Below are positions 46,081 to 57,929 of a stretch of DNA of 64,000 nucleotides, in pieces (within the stretch, counting starts at the first letter, position 1; every line of letters begins with the position of its first letter). The stretch comes from Topomyia yanbarensis (taxonomy: Eukaryota > Arthropoda > Insecta > Diptera > Culicidae). The position numbers were made by a program, and so were the translations under genes. The notes beneath the pieces are model-generated. The model worked only from the letters and a program-made list of their open reading frames with translations, was not told the DNA's origin and did no database searches. Where the stretch lies: positions 104,767,845 to 104,831,844 of the forward strand of contig NC_080671.1 in NCBI RefSeq assembly GCF_030247195.1, written 5' to 3'.

Positions 46081-46626
46081 CATGTTGGAAAAAAATTAAA
46101 ACTGCAAAAGTTGTATGAAAAATTTGGTTTTTCGTGAATTGATAATTGGTAGTTTGTTTAAATTACTTTCACGGTGAACAATATACAAGATATAGTTTTG
46201 TCTTCATTATAAAATTTTTCATTTCACAAGACTTTTATATTATTTTAAATGGGGTGGTTCATAAAATTATAATCATAATGGATAATCATAAAATTAACTT
46301 TTTATTGGTTTGAGGTAAAGTTTTACAGTGAAAAAGAGATAAAAAATAAAATTTTTAATAAACTTTGTCGAAAACACTGGAATTCTAAGTCCTGTACTTT
46401 TCATTTTATAAGAAATTTACCAAAAAATAGGGTGTTTCTTAAAAAGTGGTTTTATTTGTATAACTTTTTCAGTTTTGATTTTTCATTAAGATTACTACTT
46501 TCAGACAATTTGAAGGAGAACAGTTTGTCTCAATATACCGACCTGCAAGATACATCAACTTTAGATTGTGAAACGATTTTCGTATGAATAATGATACTTT
46601 TTCTAAATTGTTATTCTGAGTACACT
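46081..46626. other. Flank of the I element, unassigned
   Basis: AT-rich, with phrases such as 'tttgtcgaaaacactggaat' that look repeat-derived. No gene. Confidence 0.4.
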
Positions 46627-46640
46627 AACTAGCGCGACTT
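46627..46640. repeat. Target-site duplication, left
   Basis: AACTAGCGCGACTT, identical to 53001-53014. The first A may belong to the poly(A) tail of the other copy. Confidence 0.95.
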
Positions 46641-46945
46641 CATTCGTTATCGAGCACTCAGTCGAGATAGAAGTCTTTTGTCATCGGTCCGTACACTCTA
46701 TAGCGACAAATAGTGTTAATCCGCATTCAAGGTTATTGGCACACTCTACGCCTAGTTGAGGTTTCATTATTTTTCCCTTCTTTTGTGTTTCTGTTTCTGA
46801 GTACCGTTAGCCGGTCAGTGAAGTGAAGCAGTGTTCTTTTAGTAAGCCGTCTGGATACCGTTACCTACACAAGCTAAGTATTAATTTTCGTTTCCCCTTC
46901 TTGGCTGTCTTAATAACGTGCACTGGGCAATAGGCCCGTGCAAAA

Positions 46946-48268
46946 ATGACCTCCCCTGACGGCGGTTCATCTCAAGGTGAGATGGACGTCGAAATAAAAT
47001 CGGCTCCCCGGCTCAAGGTATATCCGAGCTCGGCCACCGGGCCATTTGTGATCTTCTTCCGGACCAAAGAAAAAAAGTGTTTGAATCTGTTGCAGATTTC
47101 TCGAGTTCTGACGGATCGGTATTCGGCCGTGACAGAAATATCGAAAATTCGCCCTGATAAGCTTCGGGTGGTGGTTAACAGTTCTGCTCAGGCAAACGAT
47201 ATTGCTGGCTACGAGCCCTTTACGAAGGAGTACAGGGTTTATATTCCAGCTAGCAGGGTTGAAGTCAGTGGGGTCGTTTCCGATTCGAGTCTGAATTGCG
47301 AGGACCTGCTAAAATATGGGACTGGCTGTTTCAAAGACCCCATGCTTAAGCCAGTGAAGATACTGGAATGCAAACGTTTGCATTCAGCATCAGTCGCAGC
47401 TGACGGTAAGAAAATATACGTCAACTCCGACTCTTATCGGGTGACCTTCGCCGGCTCTGCCCTGCCCAATTACCTCCTCTTTGACAAGGTTCGTCTACCT
47501 GTTCGCCTCTTTATGCCGCGGGTCATGAACTGTACTAATTGCAAACAATTGGGACACACAGCCTCCCATTGTAGTAATAAAGCCCGCTGTGGGAAATGCG
47601 GTGGGAATCATGCGGATGATTCCTGTGGTAGAGATGTCGAAAAGTGTCTCTACTGTGGGGGAAACCCACATGATCTCCCTTCATGTCCCGCGTACAAACA
47701 GCGCGAAGAAAATCTTAAGCGTTCCCTTCAGGGACGCTCTAAGCGATCTTTTGCAGAAATGCTTAAGATAGCTACGCCACCTGTCTCTACGAACATCTTT
47801 ACCAACTTGTCTACTGACGAAGGCGACTGTGATGAACCCCAGGAGGGAACATCTTCTGCTGTGCCTAGAAGTAGTAGAAAAAGGAAGAACATTTCTTCCT
47901 CCAAGCTTCGTCGTAAAGGCCAGAAGGTGTCTCATCATGGTCCCCCTAAAATAACTACTCAAGGAAGTACTGGTGCAAAACCGAAGCTAGTCGCTCCCGG
48001 TCTGAGTAACCTGAGCTCAGAAAAGGAGTTCCCAGCACTTCCAGGAACATCAAAAACCCCAAGTGTTCCCATATCTCAGCCAGAGAAAGAAAACAGTGCT
48101 GGCTTAATAAATTTCTCTGACATTGTGGACCGTATTCTTACAGCGTTAAACATTTCTGACCCCCTTAAAAGTATCTTGATAAGCTTTCTCCCCGCAGTAA
48201 AAACATTTTTGATGCAGTTCACTGCGAAATGGCCCCTTCTTTCAGCGATTGTATCCTTCGATGGCTAA
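46946..48268 (+). CDS. I-clade LINE ORF1 (Gag-like RNA-binding protein)
   Basis: 440 residues, uninterrupted. Proteins of this type coat element RNA and form the retrotransposition particle with the ORF2 product. The N-terminal region (about residues 20-130) resembles the RNA-binding part of Jockey/I Gag proteins. Three zinc knuckles follow at about residues 196-247: CTNCKQLGHTASHC, CGKCGGNHADDSC and CLYCGGNPHDLPSC. The tail is basic (KRKNISSSKLRRKGQK region) then Pro/Ser-rich. The start ATG at 46946 lies in caaaaATGACC context and is the first in-frame Met. Its stop (TAA at 48266-48268) overlaps the ORF2 start ATG at 48261, giving an ATGGCTAA overlap that suits termination-reinitiation. Confidence 0.92.
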   Translation: MTSPDGGSSQGEMDVEIKSAPRLKVYPSSATGPFVIFFRTKEKKCLNLLQISRVLTDRYSAVTEISKIRPDKLRVVVNSSAQANDIAGYEPFTKEYRVYIPASRVEVSGVVSDSSLNCEDLLKYGTGCFKDPMLKPVKILECKRLHSASVAADGKKIYVNSDSYRVTFAGSALPNYLLFDKVRLPVRLFMPRVMNCTNCKQLGHTASHCSNKARCGKCGGNHADDSCGRDVEKCLYCGGNPHDLPSCPAYKQREENLKRSLQGRSKRSFAEMLKIATPPVSTNIFTNLSTDEGDCDEPQEGTSSAVPRSSRKRKNISSSKLRRKGQKVSHHGPPKITTQGSTGAKPKLVAPGLSNLSSEKEFPALPGTSKTPSVPISQPEKENSAGLINFSDIVDRILTALNISDPLKSILISFLPAVKTFLMQFTAKWPLLSAIVSFDG

Positions 48269-51200
48269 TTCATCGAACGAGGTCAAGGATTTAATCACTG
48301 TTCTACAGTGGAATTGCAGAAGCATTATCCCGAAAATCGATTCGTTTAAAATCTTACTAAATAATTTGAAATGCGATGCATTTGCCCTATGCGAGACATG
48401 GCTCACTTCAGAAATAACCCTACACTTCCACGATTTTAATATTATTCGCTTGGATCGAGAAGACTTACGGAGGAGTACTTTTGGGGATCAAAAAGTGCTA
48501 TTCTTTCAATCGGATCGACCTCCCCTCGACACCAGGCATTGAAGTTGTCGCTTGCCAAACCAGAATTAAAGGCAAAGACCTTTGTATTGCTTCCACCTAC
48601 ATCCCCCCTAGAGCCTCAGTTAGCCACCGACGGCTTTGCGATATTGCGGAACTCCTCCCCGCACCGAGGCTAGTTTTAGGTGACTTCAACTCCCACGGCA
48701 CGGCATGGGGTTGCCTTCATGACGATAATCGATCTACCCTACTCCATGAGCTTTGCGACAACTTCAATATGACTATTTTGAATACGGGTGAAATGACACG
48801 GATTCCTGCCCCTCCAGCGCATCCGAGCGCCTTAGACCTGTCCCTCTGTTCGACATCGCTGCGGTTAGATTGCATGTGGAAGGTAGTCTCTGATCCCCAC
48901 GGCAGCGACCATCTGCCAATCGTAATTAATATTGCTAACGGTTCAGGGCCACCGAATACAATCAATATTTCGTATGACCTCACACGAAATATTGATTGGA
49001 AGAGCAACGCGTCCGCGATATCCGAAAAAGTAGAATCGACACAAGAGCTTCCTCCGGAGGAAGAGTACGGGTTCCTGGCTGGCTTGATTCTCGATACCGC
49101 GATTCAAGCTCAGACTAAACGCGTACTAGACGCGAATTCACGCGGGCGTCCTCCCAATCCATGGTGGGACAAAGAGTGCTCAGACGTGTACGCGGAGAAG
49201 GCCGCTGCGTATAAGACCTTCCGGGACGACGGGCTGCCAGCTAGCTACCGACAGTACGCGATGGCGGAAACGCGCATGAAGAGTTTAATAAAAGCCAAAA
49301 AACGTAGCTACTGGCGCCGGTTCGTCGACGGACTAACGAGAGAAACATCGATGAGCACTCTGTGGAGTACGGCCCAGCGCTTACGAAACCGAAACAGTAC
49401 TAATGAGAGCGTGGAATATTCAAACCGTTGGATATTCGATTTTGCCAAGAAGGTTTGTCCGGATTCCGCTCCGGCACAGAAGATCTACCGCGCCGCGTCC
49501 CCTCACAATAACGCGAACGAAACACCGTTTTCGATGGTGGAGTTCTCAATTGCTCTCTTATCATGTAACAATAAAGCCCCAGGACCAGACAGAATCAAAT
49601 TTAACTTGTTAAAGAATCTGCCAGACTCTGCCAAGAGACGCTTGTTGAATTTATTTAATAAGTTTCTTGAGGGTAATATTGTCCCTCATGACTGGAGGCA
49701 AGTTAAGGTCATCGCCATTCAAAAACCAGGAAAACCAGCCTCCGACCAAAACTCGTATCGACCGATTGCGATGCTGTCCTGTATCCGAAAGTTGTTCGAG
49801 AAAATGATCTTGTTTCGCCTCGATAATTGGGTTGAAGCAAATGGCTTACTGTCAGATACACAATTTGGTTTCCGCAAAGGCAAAGGGACGAACGATTGTC
49901 TTGCGTTGCTCTCAACAAAAATTCAAATGGCTTATGCTAGCAAAGAGCAGATGGCATCAGTTTTCCTAGATATAAAGGGGGCTTTTGATTCAGTTTCTAT
50001 CACAATTCTTTCTGAGAAGCTGCACCAGCATGGTCTTTCACCGACTCTAAACAACTTTTTGCTAAACTTGCTGTCTGAAAAACATATGCATTTTTCGCAT
50101 GGTGATTTATCGACATCACGAATTAGCTACATGGGTCTTCCCCAGGGCTCATGTCTAAGCCCCCTTCTCTATAACTTTTACGTGAATGACATTGACGAAT
50201 GTCTTGTCAATTCCTGCACGCTAAGGCAGCTTGCAGATGACGGTGTGGTCTCTATTACAGGTCCCAAAGCCGTCGATCTGCAAGGACCATTGCAAGATAC
50301 CTTGGACAATTTGTCTGCTTGGGCCCTTCAGCTAGGTATCGAGTTCTCCACGGAGAAAACTGAGCTAGTCGTATTTTCAAGGAAGCGTGAACCAGCGCAA
50401 CTACAGCTTCAATTAATGGGTCAAACTATTGCTCAGGTTTCAACTTTCAAATATCTCGGGGTCTGGTTCGACTGTAAAGGAACCTGGGGATGTCACATTA
50501 GGTATCTGAAACAGAAGTGCCAGCAAAGGATCAACTTTCTCCGTACAATAACCGGAACATGGTGGGGTGCCCACCCAGGAGACCTGATCAGGCTGTACCA
50601 AACAACAATATTGTCGGTGATGGAGTACGGGAGTTTCTGTTTCCGCTCCGCTGCGAACATACATTTCATCAAACTAGAGCGAATCCAATATTGTTGTTTG
50701 CGTATTGCTTTGGGTTGCATGCACTCGACACATACGATGAGTTTAGAAGTGCTGGCGGGCGTCCTTCCGCTGAAAAATCGATTTTGGGAACTCTCATATC
50801 GATTGCTCATCCGATGCGATATCTTGAACCCGTTAGTAATTGCAAATTTCGAAAGGCTTGTCGAGCTCAATTCTCAAACCCGATTTATGTCCTTGTACTT
50901 CGATTACATGGCACAAAATATCAATCCTTCTTCATACTATCCCAACCGTGTCAATCTCTTTCATGCTTCTGATTCAACTGTATTCTTCGACACATCCATG
51001 AAAGACGAGATTCGTGGAATCCCGGATCACATACGTCCGCAAGTGATCCCAAGCATCTTTCATAGTAAATTTCGAGAAGTCGACTGCAACAAGATGTTTT
51101 ACACCGACGGGTCAAGCCTCGACGGCTCCACTGGCTTCGGTATATTCAATCAAAACCTCACCGCCTCATTCAAACTCAATGATCCTGCTTCAGTTTACGT

Positions 51201-51937
51201 CGCAGAACTTGCTGCTATTCAGTATACCCTTGGGATCATTGATACTCGATCATTACTTTATTGTCTCGGATAGCCTCAGCTCAATCGAGGCTCTCCGTTC
51301 AATGAAACCTAGAAGGCACATTCCATATTTTCTGGGGAAAATCTGGGAGCGCCTGCGTGCTTTGTCTGTAAGATCGTACAAGATTACCTTAGTTTGGGTT
51401 CCCTCGCATTGCTCCATTCCAGGTAATGAAGAAGCGGACTCTTTAGCTAAGGCGGGCGCTTTACAAGGTGACATATATGAAAGACCAATTAGCTTCAGCG
51501 AATTTTTCAGTATTACTCATCAGAGAACCCTCGAAAGTTGGCAAACTTCATGGAGCAATGGTGAACTGGGAAGGTGGCTACATTCGATAATCCCTAAGGT
51601 ATCGACGAAACCTTGGTTCAGGGGGATGGATGTGGGTCGGGATTTCATTCGCGTGATGTCTCGGCTCATGTCCAATCACTACACGCTGGACGCACATCTC
51701 CGGCGTATTGGGCTCGTGGATAGCGGTATCTGCGCTTGTGGCAACGGTTATCACGAAATCGAACATGTTGTCTGGGCATGCGCCGAGTACTGTTCTGCCA
51801 GATCTCAACTATTCGATTCCCTTCGGGCCCGAGGAAGATCACCCAATGTCCCAGTTCGAGATGTACTTGGAAGCCGCGATATTCTCTACATGTCCCTTAT
51901 ATACACGTTCCTCAAAACCATCAATATCCAAATTTAA
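48261..51937 (+). pseudogene. I-clade LINE ORF2: EN, RT, RNase H; two frameshifts
   Basis: The start ATG at 48261 overlaps the end of ORF1. EN: LQWNCRSI and CETWL near the start, GDFNSHG (48679-48700), SDHLPIV (48904-48924). RT: SYRPIAML, FGFRKGKGTNDCL, motif A FLDIKGAFDS (49962-49993), motif B GLPQGS (50133-50150), motif C LADDG (50230-50244; the residue before Ala is Leu in both copies, where Tyr or Phe is more common). RNase H: TDGSS (51103-51117), AELAAIQYTL, SDSLSS, and VPSHCSIPGNEEADSLA near 51401-51450. The C-terminus has CACGNGYHEIEHVVWAC. Frameshift 1 is at about 48465, between EN motifs. Frameshift 2 is at about 51246, where 8 nt present in the inverted copy are missing inside RNase H. 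The stop is at 51935-51937. Confidence 0.93.
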
Positions 51938-52187
51938 ATGCCCCTATCTTTTCTCTTATTATTCCCAGAAGTGCCCTCTTCCGCCTACCGTCCCCAACGA
52001 TGGTTTGATACGACTCCAAGACGAGACAAAACATCTGGCGAATGAACCAACAACACGAGATCTACAGTACAACATCACACGCGCAGCGCGGTGTGTTCCC
52101 GATCCGTATCTGAGCCGTACTACGAAATCGTCTGGAGGAACCCTTACCGGCTCGAGGAAAACCGCCCGGCGTCCCAATACTTGATAC

Positions 52188-52578
52188 ATCCGTTCGAATC
52201 TGTAATCCTGGCCGTTGATTCCTGATGCCGGAAACTGAAAGTTTATATTCCCCTCCCCCCCCCGTTCAGCCTTGTCCACCCTCTCTCCCATGTCTCTGAT
52301 ACACAGATGTATGACTTCACCCCCTTCTCCCCTTGAATATCTTCCCACAACTTATGTGCCCCCTATCTTCTAGTTTTAGTTGATCAATCCGTTCGAATCT
52401 GTAATCCTGGCCGTTAATTCCTGATGCCGGAAACTGAAAGTTTACATCCCCCCCCTTCAGCTTTGTCCACCCTCCCTCCCATGTCTCTGATACACAGATG
52501 TATGACTTCACCCTCTTCTCCCCTTGAATATCTTCCCACAACTTATGTGCCCCCTATCTTCTAGTTTTAGTTGATCAA
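52188..52578. repeat. 199-bp tandem duplication in the LINE 3' region
   Basis: Unit 1 begins atccgttcgaatctgtaatc at 52188 and unit 2 repeats it at 52387, both ending in ctagttttagttgatca. They differ mainly in the C-tract length and a few bases. The truncated copy (about 3083-3283) has only one unit. Confidence 0.93.
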
Positions 52579-53000
52579 TAGTTAATCTCGTTAAGAAATG
52601 CACAACAGTACCACTACTTTAAAATAGCCCTAATTAATTCCCCCTAATCTTGAACCACTCTCTCTCTAGTTATTTCTAGTTAATAAGCTTGTAAAATGTT
52701 CCGCTTAGTTAATAATTAATTTCTCCTACAATCTCCCTTCTAAAACTCATAAAGTGAATTACTATAAAAAGAACACACAAAATGACCCGTCCCCCAAATT
52801 TTACGAATATTATATTATACCCTCTTTCATATGTATAAGTTAGCTGTAAATTTTTTTTTTAGTTTCATCATATAAAACAAAATAATATTGAAATGTGTAA
52901 CCCCCTAGTTTTAAGAAATTCAAAATGTAAAACAATGAAAAAATGGCACCTTTAAGCTAACGCATACGTGCCTTATCAAATAAACAAATTGAGAAAAAAA

Positions 53001-53014
53001 AACTAGCGCGACTT
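53001..53014. repeat. Target-site duplication, right
   Basis: AACTAGCGCGACTT, matching 46627-46640. Confidence 0.95.
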
Positions 53015-56000
53015 TGGAAATTATTTTTCTAAAATTCCTTCAACAGTGCATAAACATCGAATGATAGTTCTGAAATCGTTAAAAATTTACTGAGCGAATT
53101 ATTAATGTGCTAGGATATTCTGGAATTATATTTCAATAATACATACATCAGAAAAGTTAATCAAACATGGATTTGCTTTGTAATCGATTAGACCCACAAC
53201 CCCCACTAGCTCAAGTTCAGAATCATTGTAGCACTGTGCTGTCTACTTCGCTAAAGTACAAGGGTACCTATGAGAGGGAACCCTGCTTAATTGCGGTTTA
53301 CGAATCTGGCATTCAAATCCACCAACCAAGCAACTAGCGGCGACACAAGCACCGGAAAAACTTCATCACAATTTAATTTACGATCGCTCCTTCTAGTTGG
53401 GTACGGTATTACAAACAATATCACGAAAAACAAATTATTGTCCTATACACCAAATAAATTTCATTTGCGCATATCACTTGTTAGTCTAAAACATTCATTT
53501 CAATTGCCATGCAGAAGACGAAGTTTTAATGAATTTCTATCGGCACCAAAATCTCCGTCGCAATGTTTATTAGACTTGCCAAATGCTTGGGCATTTCGTT
53601 TTAAAGTTTACCCATTGAAAAGTTCAATGTAGCTATTTTACAAATAAACCGAAACCATAATCTGAAAAGGACATATCCCACACAGCTTCAACAGCGGTAG
53701 GACTTATTGCATTACCCGCACATACGTAGTATGTCATCTGAAATCCTACGTGACAGTGACAGCATTGAATTTGTGGCTGGGCTGCTGCATTCTTCACATT
53801 TCTGATTTAATTTCATTGTCTAGCATAAACCTGCAACATGTGGAAAACCGACATACGTACCGATGAAGAACGGAACGGAGGAAAATCTTGTTTCGAATCC
53901 GATTCAAGGCAAACTTTATGCAAAAGCTTCACTCAATTAGGCGTGGCTGTAACGAGCTGTTAATGATGGCGCCAAAGTGGGTAGGAATTTTCCTCGAAGA
54001 TGGAATTCGAAACGCGCGTATCCTTGAAGGCGTAAGGATAGTGTTGTTATCTAGGTACAATCTCAACGCCTCCCCGTCGTATAAATAGTTGCACAAGTTC
54101 ATCCCAGGGAAACTAATGACATTATGATCATAAACTGCATACGTAATTCAATACCTTTGCGCAGAGATGCTGAAACATAGCGCCCTTTATTACGGAGTTA
54201 ACAACAATAGGAGCACGTTTCTTGCTCTCTGGTTTGTCGTGTCGCGCTAAACGATTGGCATGTCGATTTTTTCCCCGGAAGAATCCTGCTGTTGCACTTG
54301 GTGTTGAATAGCATCAGTAACTACATATTGCAGATTGTTTGAAAAGGGTGAAACACCTAGAAGAGGCATAATTTATAGCGCTTCTTGCGTCGCTTCATTC
54401 TTTTTTTCAGAGGAAATATAGTTTTTTTTAATACAAAACTTTCACGAAGAAACGAGGTTATGCTAACTTTGGGTTGTAATGCATTAGATGGTGTTGAAAT
54501 ACGAAAACTTTCACAAGAAAGTTACTAGGAAAAGAACTGCATGAATATTACAATCTATTGCACTCGACTTGTTGCTGGTTGCTGAAATGGAAGAATAGCG
54601 ATAGCTGCCGGAAGCAAATCGTTTCTATTAGCAAGTCAAGTTTTAGTAGCGACACGTGTAAGTTCCGTACTCAAACAGCGCCGATAGTTCATCCGCTGTA
54701 TGCAAACTTGTTTGTAGAGCAAAGGAGTTCTTAACATAGTTTCAGTAGTAGGTCGAATTTAGCGATCTGTTATTTAAAGCGTGAGGTGTATTGATTGACA
54801 TTTTCAGCTCCAAGTAACCAAACAGGACGATGAAGCAGAATCTAGTGGCCATTACACTCGCCCGGAAGCCGCACGACCGGATTCTAAGAACAGAGGATGC
54901 CGTTTCATAGAAGAAGTTATATGGATTATACCACGTCAGACTTACAAACCAAATATTAATTTCATCGCAAACTCTTTCTTGCATTCTTTAGCAAAAAAAT
55001 CTATGCTATATTTTTCCTCAGTGGAGAAAAATTTTCGTCTCATCAGAATTCGACACTACGCACCGGATTGACGCAAGCTCCAGAAAAGAAAACATAATTT
55101 GTCTTTCCTAGGAAATCCCTAGTTCTGCGTGATGTCCGTTGGTATTTATGATTGTCAAAATTCGATCGTGATGTAAACAAAAAAAAACCGCAGCAGAATC
55201 TAGTATTCTAGTATTTATTCGCAAAAATCTTGATCCAGCGATAACGATGTTTAAAATCTAACATTTTACTGATCAATAACTTTTTTGCAACAATTAGGAA
55301 CAAAAAAGACACCAATAACAAAAAATCCATAAAACCAACCTTTATCGCTCGGTGTGATGCTTCTCACGAACCATTAAATCAGTGGTGCTTCGCTGAGCAT
55401 TTTATGATACGTGCTGAAGCATATCATAACAGTTACCGTAAAATGTGGTTGCTTTGATTACAAACTGAAACTGCGAAAATTTAGCAACGGATTTCAATAT
55501 TCTTGTAACTGAAGGTCAATTTTCTTGCCGACAAATATAAGAGAATGCTTAAATTATTTTTTATTCAACTTAAACATTTTTAAACACTAACATAGATATC
55601 AAGTTTTTGTGGTATTCTTCATAGCTCTGTTACAGAATACATTTTCGGGATCTATTAATTCGAAATTTCTATACATATGTAATTACATACCAACCATAGG
55701 CGTGCAGAACTTTTTCTATTAGGAATGGGGGAGTTAACAGCTTCAATACTTTCTGGTTTGTGAATTCAACATTAAAAATTTGTTTTTTTATGTTTCGAAT
55801 TCTTCTCGTTAGTAGCTAACACCAATTTAATGCTAGTTGGATAAGTTTAAGGAAGGTAAGGTTTCAGCGCAAAAAAACACTTTTATTGCTAATATTTATG
55901 GGTGAAGCGAATCGATCAAAACTTTTGTACATTGTAGTATATCATTTCAATAACAATAACGACTCGGTGACGAAGCTTTTTGTAGAACGTTTCTGGAAAA

Positions 56001-56136
56001 ACACGATTTACGGTGTTAACTGCCATTCAAAAACTACTCCACCGATTTATTTTAAGCTTTTCTACATAAAATCACCTTCTATATAAAATATACCTAAGCC
56101 CTACGTCAAGTTTTTGTAATAGTTTTTCAATTAAGG
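53015..56136. other. Unassigned sequence
   Basis: No gene supported. Frames at 53291-53632 (+) and 53888-54088 (+) have no recognisable domain. A minus-strand frame at 54742-54984 contains an internal ATG followed by MATRFCFIVLFGYLEL, hydrophobic like a signal peptide, and a GTAAGT site upstream (near 54942). It is too weak to call. Confidence 0.4.
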
Positions 56137-57010
56137 GGTTTGCATTTTAATTATTTATTTCATTTATTCATTTCGTTCATTTGGGTTCATTTTATCTACT
56201 TTATTCGTTTCTTTATTTGGATTCGCTCTGATTAATTTTTTGTGTATTTTATTCGTATCATTTATTTAACTTATTTTATTCACTGTTTTCATTCTATGTA
56301 TTGTATTGATTTTTCCAGTTCATACATTTCCATTTCATAGATTTTTCCAGTTTCTTCATTTTAATAATCACACTATTTTTTCAGTTTTATTCATTTCATT
56401 CAATTTATTTATTTAAAACATTTTAATTTTTTATTGATTTACAACTTTTTAACGTCGCTTGCTTTTTCATTTTATTCAATTCATTTTGCTCTGCTCTTTT
56501 TATTCAATTCTTTTTTTTTATTTTAATCCTCCTGCACTCGCGTAGATGACTCCCCAAATGAGCAGCCGCTGGTGCTGAGAGAAGATTTCGCTAGAGAATC
56601 TGAAAGTGTTGCACAAAATACAACAGCGCGAGTGCCGGAGGGTTAGTTTTATTGATTTTATTCACTTCATTCATTCCAGTCATTTTATGCATATTATCCA
56701 TTTCATTCATTGGATTCTTTGTATTCACTGGATTCATTAAATGCATTCGATCCATTTGATTCATTTGGTTCATTTGATTTAGTTTATTCAGTTGAATCAT
56801 TTGATTAATTTTGTTTTAATTTCATTCATTTCATGATCACTCATTCCTCTTATTTATTTTATTCAATTTGTTATTTTGAACCAATTTAATTTATTCTATT
56901 AATTTTATAACCATTTTTAAATATTGCCTATTTTCCCATTTAATGAGCTAATCTGATTTGATTTATATTAATCATTCTAATTATTTTATGAATTTGAAGA
57001 AAATCGACGA
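56137..57010. repeat. Left arm of a long imperfect inverted repeat
   Basis: AT-rich sequence full of 'ttcatt' units that pairs, with gaps, to the reverse complement of 61556-62230 and then 59290-59503. Landmarks: tttggattcgctctgat, ttattcactgttttcattct, ttttccagttcatacatt, and catttaatgagctaat (56938). Interrupted by the MITE at 56527-56642. Confidence 0.8.
56527..56642. mobile_element. 116-bp MITE, possibly piggyBac-like
   Basis: Ends TCCTCCTGCACTCGCG and (complement) CCCTCCGGCACTCGCG flanked by TTAA (56523-56526) and ttag (56643-56646). It is absent from the matching position in the right arm, which confirms insertion. The decayed TTAA makes the superfamily tentative. Confidence 0.65.
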
Positions 57011-57042
57011 CATTTTTGCTATTAAAATATTGTCCCGTATAC

Positions 57043-57060
57043 TAGAGGTGTGCGCTGCCG
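57043..57060. repeat. Solitary terminus related to the 25-28 kb hAT element
   Basis: TAGAGGTGTGCGCTGCCG matches that element's terminal repeat. No partner end was found nearby. Confidence 0.6.
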
Positions 57061-57929
57061 CTTCACGCTACACAATGACACCTGTTCATACAAAGTTGTG
57101 ACAAAATTATAAAAATTGGTTTATGTGGCTAAAAGTCGGGGTTTAAACTAATTTTAGGTCGCTGAATCCATTTCAGTTTTGAAATTTCATAATTCTTTTT
57201 TTGGGCCACTTTTATATTTGAAGGCGTTGGTCGTTAAAGGGTTAATATACACGTTAATAATAGTAGCCAATCACATCGGATAGCAGAAATGGTTGACAAA
57301 ACTAGAAAAATCACTAATTTTGCTGGTAGCGCCAAAGATGAAGAGCAATTCTTGATGAACGTTGGTTGAAGCCCGTCCGACCCCGGACCCTTGGAGCTAT
57401 CAATCCCTCAAAGATTAGAATGTATCTGATGTTCGGTGAATGATGTTGCAGGCAAATTCAGAGTGAACATTGGCAAATTACTCAAGTATGATTCAGACAA
57501 ATGTGACGAGTTATTACTTAGCAGAGGAATTCCACGAAGATCCGTCCGAAAATCTCAAAAATACTAGATTCCGACGAAACTTTACAGGTTCAACCGGCAT
57601 GAAAGACTAAACATTTTCCACAGTCAATAAGATTATTTTGACTTAAGCGTAATTTTTTGAAAGGGTGTAAACGTTTCTACGTGCAATAATTTCAAATTTT
57701 TTTTTGTTCGATTACCCTATTTTATACAATAAAACTATCTGAGAACGAGTTACAGGTAATGAATACTTCTGAGCGAAAAAAATATACACTGAAAAAAATG
57801 TTGTGTCATTTTTCACAAAAACAAAAATTTATGATAAAAATTCAAATTGCAAAAAACCCATTTTTTCCATTTTTTTATATTTTGTCAACAAAAATCTAAA
57901 GAGAAAAGAAACATTTTAAATGTGGTTTC
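57061..57929. other. Unassigned sequence
   Basis: Centre of the long inverted repeat. AT-rich, no gene recognised. Confidence 0.4.

Larger units (their letters stand above)
46641..53000 (+). mobile_element. Full-length I-clade non-LTR retrotransposon
   Basis: About 6.36 kb, flanked by a 14-bp exact duplication. The order is: a 305-nt 5' untranslated region; ORF1 (Gag, three CCHC knuckles); ORF2 (EN, RT, RNase H, C-terminal Cys/His) overlapping ORF1 by 8 nt; a roughly 1.06-kb 3' region carrying a 199-bp tandem duplication; and a short A tail (52994-53000). An RNase H domain downstream of RT and the three-knuckle Gag fit the I clade. The exact duplication shows a genuine full-length insertion. 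ORF2 has two frameshifts, so this copy cannot move itself. A 5'-truncated relative lies inverted at 2663-5535. Confidence 0.95.

Noticed and set aside
2663..53000. Reading the two I-element copies (2.7-5.5 kb and 46.6-53.0 kb) as one large inverted duplication
   Set aside because: Similarity ends exactly at LINE-type boundaries (poly(A) and 5' truncation), and flanks do not match; two independent insertions are simpler.
54742..54984. Possible signal-peptide first exon for ALP (internal Met followed by a hydrophobic stretch)
   Set aside because: The only phase-compatible donor (GTTACT) is weak and the hydrophobic part before it is too short for a signal peptide.
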